From: Rhabditoides inermis
Lineage: Eukaryota > Nematoda > Chromadorea > Rhabditida > Rhabditidae
Length of the DNA: 64,000 bases
Direction of reading: 5' to 3'
Assembly: GCA_963966185.1 (NCBI GenBank)
Contig: CAWZYM010000396.1
Coordinates: 493,501-557,500 of the forward strand
Shown: positions 33,570-45,876 of the stretch, piece after piece
How positions within the stretch are numbered: position 1 is the first letter of the stretch
How the letters are laid out: each line of letters begins with the position of its first letter
Notes under the pieces: model-generated
Database searches by the model: none
What the model saw: the letters and a program-made list of their open reading frames with translations, nothing else
What the model was told of the DNA's origin: nothing
Translations under genes and position numbers: made by a program

Positions 33570-36500
33570 AGAGAGGACAATGAGAGTGAGGAGATAGACG
33601 AAGGCAGAGGCAGCGACGGAAGCTGCGAATGCGGCAGGCGAGAGACAGAGGGTGGAAGGCGAGGCAGGCAGCACTGCCACACTCGATCGTCACTCTCCCT
33701 CAGAGAGGACAATGAGAGTGAGAAGATAGGCGCAGCCAGCGACGGAAACTGCGAATGCGGCAGGCGAGAGACAGAGGGTGGAAGGCGAGGCAGGCAGCAC
33801 TGCCACACTCGATCGTCACTCTCCCTCAGAGAGGACAATGAGAGTGAGAAGATAGGCGCAGCCAGCGACGGAAACTGCGAATGCGGCAGGCGAGAGACAG
33901 AGGGTGGAAGGCGCGGCAGGTAGCACTGCCACACTCGATCGTCACTCTCCCTCAGAGAGGACAATGAGAGTGAGAAGATAGGCACAGCCAGCGACGGAAG
34001 CTGCGAATGCGGCAGGCGAGAGACAGAGGGTGGAAGGCGCGGCAGGCAGCACTGCCACACTCGATCGTCACTCTCCCTCAGAGAGGACAATGAGAGTGAG
34101 AAGATAGGCACAGCCAGCGACGGAAGCTGCGAATGCGGCAGGCGAGAGACAGAGGGTGGAAGGCGCGGCAGGCAGCACTGCCACACTCGATCGTCACTCT
34201 CCCTCAGAGAGGACAATGAGAGTGAGAAGATAGGCAGAGCCAGCGACGGAAACTGCGAATGCGGCCGGCGAGAGACAGAGGGTGGAAGGCGCGGCAGGCA
34301 GCACTGCCACACTCGATCGTCACTCTCCCTCAGAGAGGACAATGAGAGTGAGAAGATAGGCAGAGCCAGCGACGGAAGCTGCGAATGCGGCAGGCGAGAG
34401 ACAGAGGGTGGAAGGCGAGGCAGGCAGCACTGCCACACTCGATCGTCACTCTCCCTCAGAGAGGACAATGAGAGTGAGAAGATAGGCGCAGCCAGCGACG
34501 GAAACTGCGAATGCGGCAGGCGAGAGACAGAGGGTGGAAGGCGAGGCAGGCAGCACTGCCACACTCGATCGTCACTCTCCCTCAGAGAGGACAATGAGAG
34601 TGAGAAGATAGGCGCAGCCAGCGACGGAAACTGCGAATGCGGCAGGCGAGAGACAGAGGGTGGAAGGCGCGGCAGGCAGCACTGCCACACTCGATCGTCA
34701 CTCTCCCTCAGAGAGGACAATGAGAGTGAGAAGATAGGCACAGCCAGCGACGGAAGCTGCGAATGCGGCAGGCGAGAGACAGAGGGTGGAAGGCGCGGCA
34801 GGCAGCACTGCCACACTCGATCGTCACTCTCCCTCAGAGAGGACAATGAGAGTGAGAAGATAGGCAGATCCAGCGACGGAAGCTGCGAATGCGGCAGGCG
34901 AGAGACAGAGGGTGGAAGGCGCGGCAGGCAGCACTGCCACACTCGATCGTCACTCTCCCTCAGAGAGGACAATGAGAGTGAGAAGATATTCAGAGCCAGC
35001 GACGGAAGCTGCGAATGCGGCAGGCGAGAGACAGATGGTGGAAGGCGCGGCAGGCAGCACTGCCACACTCGATCGTCACTCTCCCTCAGAGAGGACAATG
35101 AGAGTGAGAAGATAGGCAGAGCCAGCGACGGAAGCTGCGAATGCGGCAGGCGAGAGACAGAGAGTGGAAGGCGCGGCAGGCAGCACTGCCACACTCGATC
35201 GTCACTCTCCCTCAGAGAGGACAATGAGAGTGAGAAGATAGGCAGATCCAGCGACGGAAGCTGCGAATGCGGTAGGTGAGAGACAGAGGGTGGAAGGCGC
35301 GGCAGGCAGCACTGCCACACTCGATCGTCACTCTCCCTCAGAGAGGACAATGAGAGTGAGAAGATAGGCAGAGCCAGCGACGGAAGCTGCGAATGCGGCC
35401 GGCGAGAGACAGAGGGTGGAAGGCGCGGCAGGCAGCACTGCCACACTCGATCGTCACTCTCCCTCAGAGAGGACAATGAGAGTGAGAAGATAGGCAGAGC
35501 CAGCGACGGAAACTGCGAATGCGGCCGGCGAGAGACAGAGGGTGGAAGGCGCGGCAGGCAGCACTGCCACACTCGATCGTCACTCTCCCTCAGAGAGGAC
35601 AATGAGAGTGAGAAGATAGGCAGAGCCAGCGACGGAAGCTGCGAATGCGGCAGGCGAGAGACAGAGGGTGGAAGGCGCGGCAGGCAGCACTGCCACACTC
35701 GATCGTCACTCTCCCTCAGAGAGGACAATGAGAGTGAGAAGATAGGCAGAGCCAGCGACGGAAACTGCGAATGCGGCCGGCGAGAGACAGAGGGTGGAAG
35801 GCGCGGCAGGCAGCACTGCCACACTCGATCGTCACTCTCCCTCAGAGAGGACAATGAGAGTGGTGAGAAAATAGGCACAGCCAGCGACGGGAGCTGCGAA
35901 TGCGGCAGGCGAGAGACAGAGGGTGGAAGGCGCGGCAGGCAGCACTGCCACACTCGATCGTCACTCTCCCTCAGAGAGGACACTGAGAGTGAGAAAATAG
36001 GCACAGCCAGCGACGGAACCTGCGAATGCGGCAGGCGAGAGACAGAGGGTGGAAGGCGCGGCAGGCAGCACTGCCACACTCGATCGTCACTCTCCCTCAG
36101 AGAGGCACTGAGAGTGAGAAGATAGGCGCAGCCAGCGACGGAAACTGCGAATGCGGCAGGCGAGAGACAGAGGGTGGAAGGCGCGGCAGGCAGCACTGCC
36201 ACACTCGATCGTCACTCTCCCTCAGAGAGGACACTGAGAGTGAGAAAATAGGCACAGCCAGCGACGGAACCTGCGAATGCGGCAGGCGAGAGACAGAGGG
36301 TGGAAGGCGCGGCAGGCAGCACTGCCACACTCGATCGTTACTCTCCCTCAGAGAGGACACTGAGAGTGAGAAGATAGGCGCAGCCAGCGACGGAAACTGC
36401 GAATGCGGCAGGCGAGAGACAGAGGGTGGAAGGCGCGGCAGGCAGCACTGCCACACTCGATCGTCACTCTCCCTCAGAGAGGACACTGAGAGTGAGAAAA

Positions 36501-36788
36501 TAGGCACAGCCAGCGACGGGAGCTGCGAATGCGGCAGGCGAGAGACAGAGGGTGGAAGGCGCGGCAGGCAGCACTGCCACACTCGATCGTCACTCTCCCT
36601 CAGAGAGGACACTGAGAGTGAGAAAATAGGCACAGCCAGCGACGGGAGCTGCGAATGCGGCAGGCGAGAGACAGAGGGTGGAAGGCGCGGCAGGCAGCAC
36701 TGCCACACTCGATCGTCACTCTCCCTCAGAGAGGACACTGAGAGTGAGAAGATAGGCACAGCCAGCGACGGAATCTGCGAATGCGGCG
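33570..36788 (-). repeat. 126-bp minisatellite array A, open frames
   Basis: About 25 head-to-tail units of 126 bp (42 codons). On the minus strand a frame of 913 codons (36,202-33,461) stays open and repeats the motif LRESDDRVWQCCLPRLPPSV. On the plus strand a 258-codon frame at 36,026-36,802 repeats CECGRRETEGGRRGRQHCHT. Variants between units are mostly single substitutions. There is no start context, signal peptide or known domain, so I annotate a repeat, not a gene. Confidence 0.9.
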
Positions 36789-37462
36789 CCCGTTTGTCTT
36801 GATCTTTGGCGCGCGCAGCGCGTCACCCCCAAGGCATACACAATTTCCTCTATCCCAATACGATATACTCCATAGTATGTGTTTTTTGTTAGAATGTCAT
36901 TTGACAAGAGTATGATTCGAGAAATAAATATCGGTTGCGGCATCCAAAATATACAAAACAACTTTTCTCTCAATCTGCCACTAAACGTGTTTACGACGAC
37001 GACGACGACGACGGTGTGCATCACGTAAGCTCCGCCCACTGCACTCTGCGCTCATTGGTCGCTCGGCCCCCTGTCTCTGCAATTTGATTGGCCGAACGCG
37101 CATGCCCCGCCTTTCGTTCAGCCACTCTCATCCCTGCGCGTCTGGCTCTCTCACGAACGCACGCTCTCTGCGCGCTCTCTCTCTTCCCGTGCGATTCGAG
37201 TGGTGCAGCAGGCAGAGGTGAGACAGTGTACGCAAACCGAGAATACGTAACCGAAACGCATATGGTGGCATCGATTGCGGGTAACCGTATCGATCAAGAA
37301 TCGTCGTCCACCACTAACCTCGATTGCTAAACTGTAATCCCCCGGCGTTAGCCTACCAAGATCTTGGCCCTACTGCATGAATCTATTCATATTGTTGTGA
37401 TTGCAATGTCATGTACAGATATAACGATTCCGGATAAATCTCTGAACTCTGAACTCTGAACT
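36789..37462. mobile_element. insert with promoter-like start and TCTGAAC tail
   Basis: A 0.67-kb segment present in modules U, U' (about 38,430-39,105) and U'' (about 41,432-42,108), but absent from the matching F-box 3' flank at 33,335. It contains ACG triplets, GC boxes (CTCCGCCCAC, CCCCGCC) and two inverted CCAAT boxes (CTCATTGGTC, TTGATTGGCC). It ends with three TCTGAAC heptamers next to the insertion point GGTATGA. Short tandem 3' tails are typical of non-LTR retrotransposition, so a SINE-like or retrocopied element is inferred. An 80-codon frame at 37,088-37,330 has no recognisable domain. Confidence 0.5.
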
Positions 37463-39105
37463 GGTATGAATGTTACTTGAATGGAAGCATTGTTATACTA
37501 CACGCGTGTTTCCATCCTTTTAATGTTAATCATAATGTTACGCATAAGACATAAAGTTTTTTATTGAAGCGTATCACATTGAAAATCACAGCACAACAAA
37601 TAAGTATAAGTATCTGAGAACAAAGACAGTAACCGTAATACTCTTGGACACCTTTGCATAGGCGGTATGGGGAGCCTCTCGTTTTGCTCCATCGAGTGAC
37701 AGAGAGGACAATGAGAGTGCGGATATCCGGATATAGACGAAGGCAGAGCCAGCGACGGAAGCTGCGAATGCGGCAGGCGAGAGACAGAGGGTGGAAGGCG
37801 CGGCAGGCAGCACTGCCACACTCGATCGTCACTCTCCCTCAGAGAGGACACTGAGAGTGAGAAAATAGGCACAGCCAGCGACGGGAGCTGCGAATGCGGC
37901 CGGCGAGAGACAGAGGGTGGAAGGCGCGGCAGGCAGCACTGCCATACTCGATCGTCACTCTCCCTCAGAGAGGACACTGAGACTCTCGCCTGCCGCATTC
38001 GCAGGTTCCGTCGCTGGCTGTGCCTATTTTCTCACTCTCAGTGTCCTCTCTGAGGGAGAGTGACGATCGAGTGTGGCAGTGCTGCCTGCCGCGCCTTCCA
38101 CCCTCTGTCTCTCGCCTGCCGCATTCGCAGCTTCCGTCGCTGGCTCTGCCTTCGTCTATATCCGGATATCCGCATTCTCATTGTCCTCTCTGTCACTCGA
38201 TGGAGCAAAACGAGAGGCTCCCCATACCGCCTATGCAAAGGTGTCCAAGAGTATTACGGTTACTGTCTTTGTTCTCAGATACTTATACTTATTTGTTGTG
38301 CTGTGATTTTCAATGTGATACGCTTCAATAAAAAACTTTATGTCTTATGCGTAACATTATGATTAACATTAAAAGGATGGAAACACGCGTGTAGTATAAC
38401 AATGGTTCCATTCAAGTAACATTCATACCAGTTCAGAGTTCAGAGTTCAGAGATTTATCCGGAATCGTTATATCTGTACATGACATTGCAATCACAACAA
38501 TATGAATAGATTCATGCAGTAGGGCCAAGATCTTGGTAGGCTAACGCCGGGGGATTACAGTTTAGCAATCGAGGTTAGTGGTGGACGACGATTCTTGATC
38601 GATACGGTTACCCGCAATCGATGCCACCATATGCGTTTCGGTTACGTATTCTCGGTTTGCGTACACTGTCTCACCTCTGCCTGCTGCACCACTCGAATCG
38701 CACGGGAAGAGAGAGAGCGCGCAGAGAGCGTGCGTTCGTGAGAGAGCCAGACGCGCAGGGATGAGAGTGGCTGAACGAAAGGCGGGGCATGCGCGTTCGG
38801 CCAATCAAATTGCAGAGACAGGGGGCCGAGCGACCAATGAGCGCAGAGTGCAGTGGGCGGAGCTTACGTGATGCACACCGTCGTCGTCGTCGTCGTCGTA
38901 AACACGTTTAGTGGCAGATTGAGAGAAAAGTTGTTTTGTATATTTTGGATGCCGCAACCGATATTTATTTCTCGAATCATACTCTTGTCAAATGACATTC
39001 TAACAAAAACACATACTATGGAGTATATCGTATTGGGATAGAGGAAATTGTGTATGCCTTGGGGGTGACGCGCTGCGCGCGCCAAAGATCAAGACAAACG
39101 GGCGC

Positions 39106-41195
39106 CGCATTCGCAGATTCCGTCGCTGGCTGTGCCTATCTTCTCACTCTCAGTGTCCTCTCTGAGGGAGAGTGACGATCGAGTGTGGCAGTGCTGCCTG
39201 CCGCGCCTTCCACCCTCTGTCTCTCGCCTGCCGCATTCGCAGCTCCCGTCGCTGGCTGTGCCTATTTTCTCACTCTCAGTGTCCTCTCTGAGGGAGAGTG
39301 ACGATCGAGTGTGGCAGTGCTGCCTGCCGCGCCTTCCACCCTCTGTCTCTCGCCTGCCGCATTCGCAGCTCCCGTCGCTGGCTGTGCCTATTTTCTCACT
39401 CTCAGTGTCCTCTCTGAGGGAGAGTGACGATCGAGTGTGGCAGTGCTGCCTGCCGCGCCTTCCACCCTCTGTCTCTCGCCTGCCGCATTCGCAGTTTCCG
39501 TCGCTGGCTGCGCCTATCTTCTCACTCTCAGTGTCCTCTCTGAGGGAGAGTAACGATCGAGTGTGGCAGTGCTGCCTGCCGCGCCTTCCACCCTCTGTCT
39601 CTCGCCTGCCGCATTCGCAGGTTCCGTCGCTGGCTGTGCCTATTTTCTCACTCTCAGTGTCCTCTCTGAGGGAGAGTGACGATCGAGTGTGGCAGTGCTG
39701 CCTGCCGCGCCTTCCACCCTCTGTCTCTCGCCTGCCGCATTCGCAGTTTCCGTCGCTGGCTGCGCCTATCTTCTCACTCTCAGTGCCTCTCTGAGGGAGA
39801 GTGACGATCGAGTGTGGCAGTGCTGCCTGCCGCGCCTTCCACCCTCTGTCTCTCGCCTGCCGCATTCGCAGGTTCCGTCGCTGGCTGTGCCTATTTTCTC
39901 ACTCTCAGTGTCCTCTCTGAGGGAGAGTGACGATCGAGTGTGGCAGTGCTGCCTGCCGCGCCTTCCACCCTCTGTCTCTCGCCTGCCGCATTCGCAGCTC
40001 CCGTCGCTGGCTGTGCCTATTTTCTCACCACTCTCATTGTCCTCTCTGAGGGAGAGTGACGATCGAGTGTGGCAGTGCTGCCTGCCGCGCCTTCCACCCT
40101 CTGTCTCTCGCCTGCCGCATTCGCAGTTTCCGTCGCTGGCTGCGCCTATCTTCTCACTCTCAGTGTCCTCTCTGAGGGAGAGTGACGATCGAGTGTGGCA
40201 GTGCTGCCTGCCGCGCCTTCCACCCTCTGTCTCTCGCCTGCCGCATTCGCAGGTTCCGTCGCTGGCTGTGCCTATTTTCTCACTCTCAGTGTCCTCTCTG
40301 AGGGAGAGTGACGATCGAGTGTGGCAGTGCTGCCTGCCGCGCCTTCCACCCTCTGTCTCTCGCCTGCCGCATTCGCAGGTTCCGTCGCTGGCTGTGCCTA
40401 TTTTCTCACTCTCAGTGTCCTCTCTGAGGGAGAGTGACGATCGAGTGTGGCAGTGCTGCCTGCCGCGCCTTCCACCCTCTGTCTCTCGCCTGCCGCATTC
40501 GCAGGTTCCGTCGCTGGCTGTGCCTATTTTCTCACTCTCAGTGTCCTCTCTGAGGGAGAGTGACGATCGAGTGTGGCATAGCTGCCTGCCGCGCCTTCCA
40601 CCCTCTGTCTCTCGCCTGCCGCATTCGCAGTTTCCGTCGCTGGCTGCGCCTATCTTCTCACTCTCAGTGTCCTCTCTGAGGGAGAGTGACGATCGAGTGT
40701 GGCAGTGCTGCCTGCCGCGCCTTCCACCCTCTGTCTCTCGCCTGCCGCAGTCGCAGATTCCGTCGCTGGCTGTGCCTATTTTCTCACTCTCAGTGTCCTC
40801 TCTGAGGGAGAGTGACGATCGAGTGTGGCAGTGCTGCCTGCCGCGCCTTCCACCCTCTGTCTCTCGCCTGCCGCATTCGCAGGTTCCGTCGCTGGCTGTG
40901 CCTATTTTCTCACTCTCAGTGTCCTCTCTGAGGGAGAGTGACGATCGAGTGTGGCAGTGCTGCCTGCCGCGCCTTCCACCCTCTGTCTCTCGCCTGCCGC
41001 ATTCGCAGGTTCCGTCGCTGGCTGTGCCTATTTTCTCACTCTCAGTGTCCTCTCTGAGGGAGAGTGACGATCGAGTGTGGCAGTGCTGCCTGCCGCGCCT
41101 TCCACCCTCTGTCTCTCGCCTGCCGCATTCGCAGCTTCCGTCGCTGGCTCTGCCTTCGTCTATATCCGGATATCCGCACTCTCATTGTCCTCTCT
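39106..41195 (+). repeat. 126-bp minisatellite array A', inverted
   Basis: About 16-17 units, reverse complement of array A. It carries the mirror frames, the longest 548 codons on the plus strand (39,689-41,335). That frame ends in unique sequence LPSSISGYPHSHC and on to CCDFQCDTLQ, and its TAA stop lies inside a CAATAAAAAAC polyadenylation signal. Confidence 0.9.
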
Positions 41196-42189
41196 GTCAC
41201 TCGATGGAGCAAAACGAGAGGCTCCCCATACCGCCTATGCAAAGGTGTCCAAGAGTATTACGGTTACTGTCTTTGTTCTCAGATACTTATACTTATTTGT
41301 TGTGCTGTGATTTTCAATGTGATACGCTTCAATAAAAAACTTTATGTCTTATGCGTAACATTATGATTAACATTAAAAGGATGGAAACACGCGTGTAGTA
41401 TAACAATGGTTCCATTCAAGTAACATTCATACCAGTTCAGAGTTCAGAGTTCAGAGATTTATCCGGAATCGTTATATCTGTACATGACATTGCAATCACA
41501 ACAATATGAATAGATTCATGCAGTAGGGCCAAGATCTTGGTAGGCTAACGCCGGGGGATTACAGTTTAGCAATCGAGGTTAGTGGTGGACGACGATTCTT
41601 GATCGATACGGTTACCCGCAATCGATGCCACCATATGCGTTTCGGTTACGTATTCTCGGTTTGCGTACACTGTCTCACCTCTGCCTGCTGCACCACTCGA
41701 ATCGCACGGGAAGAGAGAGAGCGCGCAGAGAGCGTGCGTTCGTGAGAGAGCCAGACGCGCAGGGATGAGAGTGGCTGAACGAAAGGCGGGGCATGCGCGT
41801 TCGGCCAATCAAATTGCAGAGACAGGGGGCCGAGCGACCAATGAGCGCAGAGTGCAGTGGGCGGAGCTTACGTGATGCACACCGTCGTCGTCGTCGTCGT
41901 CGTAAACACGTTTAGTGGCAGATTGAGAGAAAAGTTGTTTTGTATATTTTGGATGCCGCAACCGATATTTATTTCTCGAATCATACTCTTGTCAAATGAC
42001 ATTCTAACAAAAAACACATACTATGGAGTATATCGTATTGGGATAGAGGAAATTGTGTATGCCTTGGGGGTGACGCGCTGCGCGCGCCAAAGATCAAGAC
42101 AAACGGGCGGCGCTGCGCGCCGCCCTTAATAGGAGCGCAGGGATGATTGTGCACTATTGGTGAAGGGAGTGGGAGAGTGTGCGTACAAA

Positions 42190-43505
42190 CCCGAACGATT
42201 CAGAGGAAAGAGAGAGTGAGGACGGCCCTCACCAACGAGAGCAGTCTCCCAATCACTCCCACCCCCGAAATCGTTCAAATCTACAGGTAGAACTACGAAA
42301 TGGCATTCTACAGTAATCCCCCATGCACCTCTCATGAAATCCTCTTGATGGTCCTCAAGCAACCTGGCGGGGGCGGGGTCTTGAAGGGAGATAGGGGCGG
42401 AACGGGGGAGCAGGTGCGAGCGTTGTGAACACCTGAGAAAATGCACGTCATCACCAATCCATATCAGATCAAAAGTCAGTAATACATTGTTATTTGGTCA
42501 GAAAATTTATAAGACGTGGACTTTCGCGTTACAGTCATTTCCCCACTGTTCGTTTATCGAGGTGGTTGTGTTATTCCGTTCCCTGCTCCCTTCCTCTCTC
42601 TCTCTGTCTTCTTCGGTGTACCTAGTAAGTGGGAAAGTAAGTGGGAAGTAAGTGGGAAGTAAGTGGGAAATACCTAGTAAGTGGGAAGCGATTTTTTCTG
42701 GACACAAATCTCATTTCCATCTCATTAGTTTTCATCTCCATAAATTAAGTGTGCCACTTGGGTGTAGACAATGGGGCCAGACGGCCAGCGTATGCGCCAG
42801 ACAGAGTGGGCGGTGCTAAAGTCGACGTAAGAAATGACGATGAAAGGATGGTCAGTTGATGCGGCGGCGACGGCGGTGAGCGGCTGCCAGGTACTCCCCT
42901 CCCTTCCCCAACCCCCCTCCCTCTTTCAGATGCTGCTGTGCCGGCGCCGCCCTGGAGCCGACGCCACCCCGGACCCGCCGCCCCCGGACCCGCCGCCGCC
43001 GTGCCGGCGTCGCCCTCGCCGTGCCGGGACGGAAGCCGACGACAGCCTGGAGCGGTGCATGCACGGCGACGGCGACGGGCTGGAGCGGTGTCGACGATCG
43101 CCAACGGGAGCCGCACGGAGCGTGGAAAGGTACGATGGTTCAGTTGTTACAGTAATCCTACCGTATTCCTAGGCGAGGAGCGGCGGACCAAGGAGAGGCG
43201 CGGAACGGCGGACGCGGTCGTGCGTACGCGGTCGGGCGGACGCGGACCCGCGGAGGCCCCTGTCTCGACCCTGCCCCCGCCTGGCTGCTTGAGCACCATC
43301 AGGAGGCCCAGGAACCCCCACGGAGCGTAGAAAAGTACAATAGCTTCTCTCTCCTTCTCTTTTCCTCACCTTTCTCTCTCTCTCTCTCTCTATCTCTCTC
43401 TATATCTCTCTTTACTCGATCGATATCGGGGGTGGGAGTGATTGGGAGGTGGTTCTCGTTGGCGAGGGCCGTCCCCACTCACTCTTTCCTCTGAATCTTT
43501 CGAAT
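42190..43505. repeat. inverted pair flanking GC-rich block
   Basis: About 90 bp at 42,190-42,285 and 43,424-43,505 are imperfect reverse complements (shared core GGGGGTGGGAGTGATTGGGA, then CGTTGG.GAGGGCCGTCC). Together they bracket the GC-rich exon pair. A distant similarity to U1 snRNA was considered but is not convincing. Confidence 0.55.
42834..43330 (+). CDS. possible GC-rich two/three-exon gene
   Basis: A GC-rich block with plausible splice sites: an exon ending at 42,891 (CAG before GTACTC), an exon about 42,931-43,131 (after CTTTCAG, ending GTGGAAAG before GTACGA) and an exon from about 43,173. The products are Arg/Pro/Ala-rich (GADATPDPPPPDPPPP) with no domain. The motif encoding RSVER recurs as RSVEK at the third exon's end, so exons 2 and 3 may be duplicates. 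A chance GC-rich frame is equally possible. Confidence 0.25.
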
Positions 43506-43841
43506 AGCACGCTCCATATCTCCCTCCCCCCCTCTCTCTCTCTATCTCTATCTTTTCATTCAGTGATTATTGATCGATTAAATATGCATTCGTTGTTGGG
43601 TTTTTTTATTCAACATTTGTCGCATGCGAGCCGTTTGTCACTATGATCGAATAATGGCAGTGTAGTCGTCGCATGTCAGATGACCGCGCGATACGCTGCG
43701 TATCGACGGCAAAACCGTTTATCGCAGCGTCAAATGGATTGGTGGGAGAAATGCGAACACCTCGACCATAGGGCGCCATCTGTAAATTGTACGCTGCACG
43801 CAACAAAAATAATGTGTTGAATAATGTTGATGAGCAAAACT

Positions 43842-44382
43842 CACTCGCACTCCTGCTCCTCCTCCTGCTCCGCCGCCAACGACATTGGGTGCAACCTGTA
43901 AATAGTATTGCTTGATGTATGGTATAAGGAAGGTTAATGAGTAATACTTACTCGTACTGCTCCTCCTCCTGCTCCTCCTCCTCCTCCTGCTCCTCCTCCT
44001 CCTCCTGCTCCTCCTCCTCCTCCTGCTCCTCCTCCTCCTCCACCCACTCCGGCCCCGCCCACTCCGGCCCCGCCCACTCCGGCCACGCCGATGCCAGCAC
44101 CGACCCCTCCTCCTCCTCCTCCACCCACTCCGGCCCCGCCCACTCCGACCCCGGCCATTCCAAATCCCCCGAATGCACCAATTCCATACCCAAAAGGAAC
44201 TCCAAACGGTACTGGAAACATTCCCAGGGGAAACTGGGGGAAAGGTGGTACGTATGGGGGAAGTGGCATTGGCTGCTGCGCAACGAAAGCAGCATGAGCT
44301 GGACCGGGAGCGGGAGCAAGTGCGGGAGCGGGTGCGGGTGCACTGCCAGACGCTCCCATTCCCAACAGCTGGTTGATGTTCA
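43842..44382 (-). CDS. Pro/Gly-rich low-complexity protein, partial
   Basis: The first exon starts at 44,383 after TTTACAG, with ATG one base in: MNINQLLGMGASGSAPAP, a Pro-rich stretch (PLPPYVPPFPQFPLGMF) and then GVGGAGVGGGGGG and AGGGGG repeats to about 43,953, where GTAAGT follows. A second exon, about 43,893-43,842 (VAPNVVGGGAGGGAGVR), ends at GTGAGT. The next exon, beyond 43,810, is unclear. There is no signal peptide, so this is not obviously a cuticle or antimicrobial peptide. The GAGGAG repeats make length changes likely. Function unknown. Confidence 0.5.
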
Positions 44383-44573
44383 TTCTGTAAATGAAATTAG
44401 GCACTAATATATACATGTGCAAATAATGAAACAGATAATTGCACAATGTGCAACGATGTCGCAATTGAAACATCTCGATCAATAGTGTAATCAATAATAA
44501 CAATAACAATTGAAGGTAAAAAGTTGTATTTCAATATTATAAAAATATGTAGCAATGAATAAAAAAAGACATG

Positions 44574-45712
44574 TTACACAATTGCCTCCGTCATCTTATT
44601 CTTCTTGACCAGATCAACGTCAATCTCCAGGTTGATGTTGACCATGATGGGTCTCCTCTCCAGGTTCTTGTGGCACATGTGATGGTGGTGGTGGGCGAGA
44701 AGAAAGTCTGCCAAAGGCGAGACGATCTTCTCGAGCGGCAGGTACTCCTCGTCCTTGATCGGCTTGTAGACGCCGTTTTCGATGCGGCGAATACAGCGGC
44801 AGTGCTCGCCCATTCTCTTGACGAGCTTCTGCCACACGATCATTGACGACCTAAACGGACAGACAATGATAACAAACAAAAAAGAGAGATTGAAACTCAC
44901 TTGTAACGGATGGCGACCCCTTCTCGATCGTACGAGTCGAGGTGCCACTGGATGGCTCCATCGTCGCTCTTCTCCATAACCACTACACAGAATCGCCAGT
45001 TGGGAGAAATGATGAATGTGTAGTGGTTTTTGGACTGTAAAAGAGATTATGATTGTGTCAGTCAGCACGGCTGTCACTCACCTTGAGCGCGATGGTGGCG
45101 TCCATCCAGTCCCGGTGCGCGACACGCTCGATCTCCTCCTCCCTCCTCGCCTTCTTCACAACTGGCTCTCCGCTAGCCTCCTCCTCCGTATCCTTCTCCC
45201 GCTCGCTGAGGGCGGTCTTGACATTTTTCACGCAAAAGTCACTGATCTTATGTTTAGCCTGGAACTCGCGTTCCTGCTTTGACAATTGCATGAATATTGC
45301 CACACCGCCTTCATACTCGCGGGAAAAGTCCCTCTGAGCAACGGTGCTTGTTACCTTAATCAACAAAAGTTTAGCTACATTGTAGACCGTGAACACTCAC
45401 TTTCGTAAAGTGAAGCACACCGCCGTCGTCGCTCTGGTAGGGTACGAAGCAGTCGGCCTCACTCCACGTCGCCATCTGCGCCTTTCCAACAGTGCTCTTG
45501 AGAGCTCTGTCTTCTGGGCGACAGATGACGTGGTCGCGGTTGTAGCACAATCTATAAAGTATTGATTAGATTGAAACAACAATCTACGCTACTCACTGTG
45601 TGATTGCCACCTTCTTCACCTGCCCGTTGAGAATGTGCTTGTGCTTGCGTGTCTGCAGTCCTCCCAGCTCATTGCTGGTGAGAGTGCCAGACTGAGACAG
45701 CAAGCGAAGCAT
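44574..45712 (-). CDS. five-exon gene, family not recognised
   Basis: Exons 45712-45597, 45551-45401, 45354-45082, 45034-44901 and 44850-44574 join in perfect phase into 316 aa. Visible features: a basic N-terminal segment (LQTRKHKHILNGQVKK), a central acidic/basic stretch resembling a nuclear localisation signal (PVVKKARREEEIERV), a beta-rich part (HYTFIISPNWRFCVVV, WHLDSYDREGVAIRYK) and a His run (AHHHHHMCHKN) near the C-terminus. It looks like a soluble, possibly nuclear protein. I cannot name a family. Codon use and splice sites are strong and there is no break, so it is very likely a real gene. Confidence 0.75.
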
Positions 45713-45876
45713 GATAGATCTGTAACATGGTATTAGATATATGTTGGCATGATTTCAAATGGAGATAACTCGGTAAAGAGTAATGATGCCCAAGCAACAT
45801 TTTAACCCGCATGGTGAGCGAGTGAAAAAAGAGAGAGAGAGACATACGCACACAATCTTTATTTTTTTCATTAATG

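Larger units (their letters stand above)
33335..42110. repeat. palindromic minisatellite/module structure
   Basis: Layout: partial module 33,335-33,570; array A of 126-bp units 33,570-36,788; module U 36,789-37,707; about two units to the centre near 37,984; then the mirror image: units to about 38,190, U' 38,190-39,105, array A' 39,106-41,195 and U'' 41,195-42,108. Left and right halves are reverse complements with very few differences, so the fold is recent. The partial module at the left end matches the 3' flank of the F-box gene but lacks a 0.67-kb insert present in U, U' and U''. Confidence 0.93.

Noticed and set aside
33461..36202. 913-codon open frame as a protein-coding gene
   Set aside because: It is entirely 126-bp minisatellite with no start context, signal or domain, and the opposite strand is open as well; repeat homogenisation explains it.
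33570..41195. Regular repeats as a CRISPR array
   Set aside because: Units are contiguous, 126 bp, with no spacers, in a eukaryotic genome.
42190..43505. U1 snRNA gene
   Set aside because: Only a short stretch resembles U1; no ACTTACCTG 5' end and no Sm site were found.
43934..44343. Overlapping Glu-rich and Ser/Cys-rich frames as separate proteins
   Set aside because: GAGGAG/CTCCTC repeats keep several frames open; only the frame with a good start and splice sites was kept.
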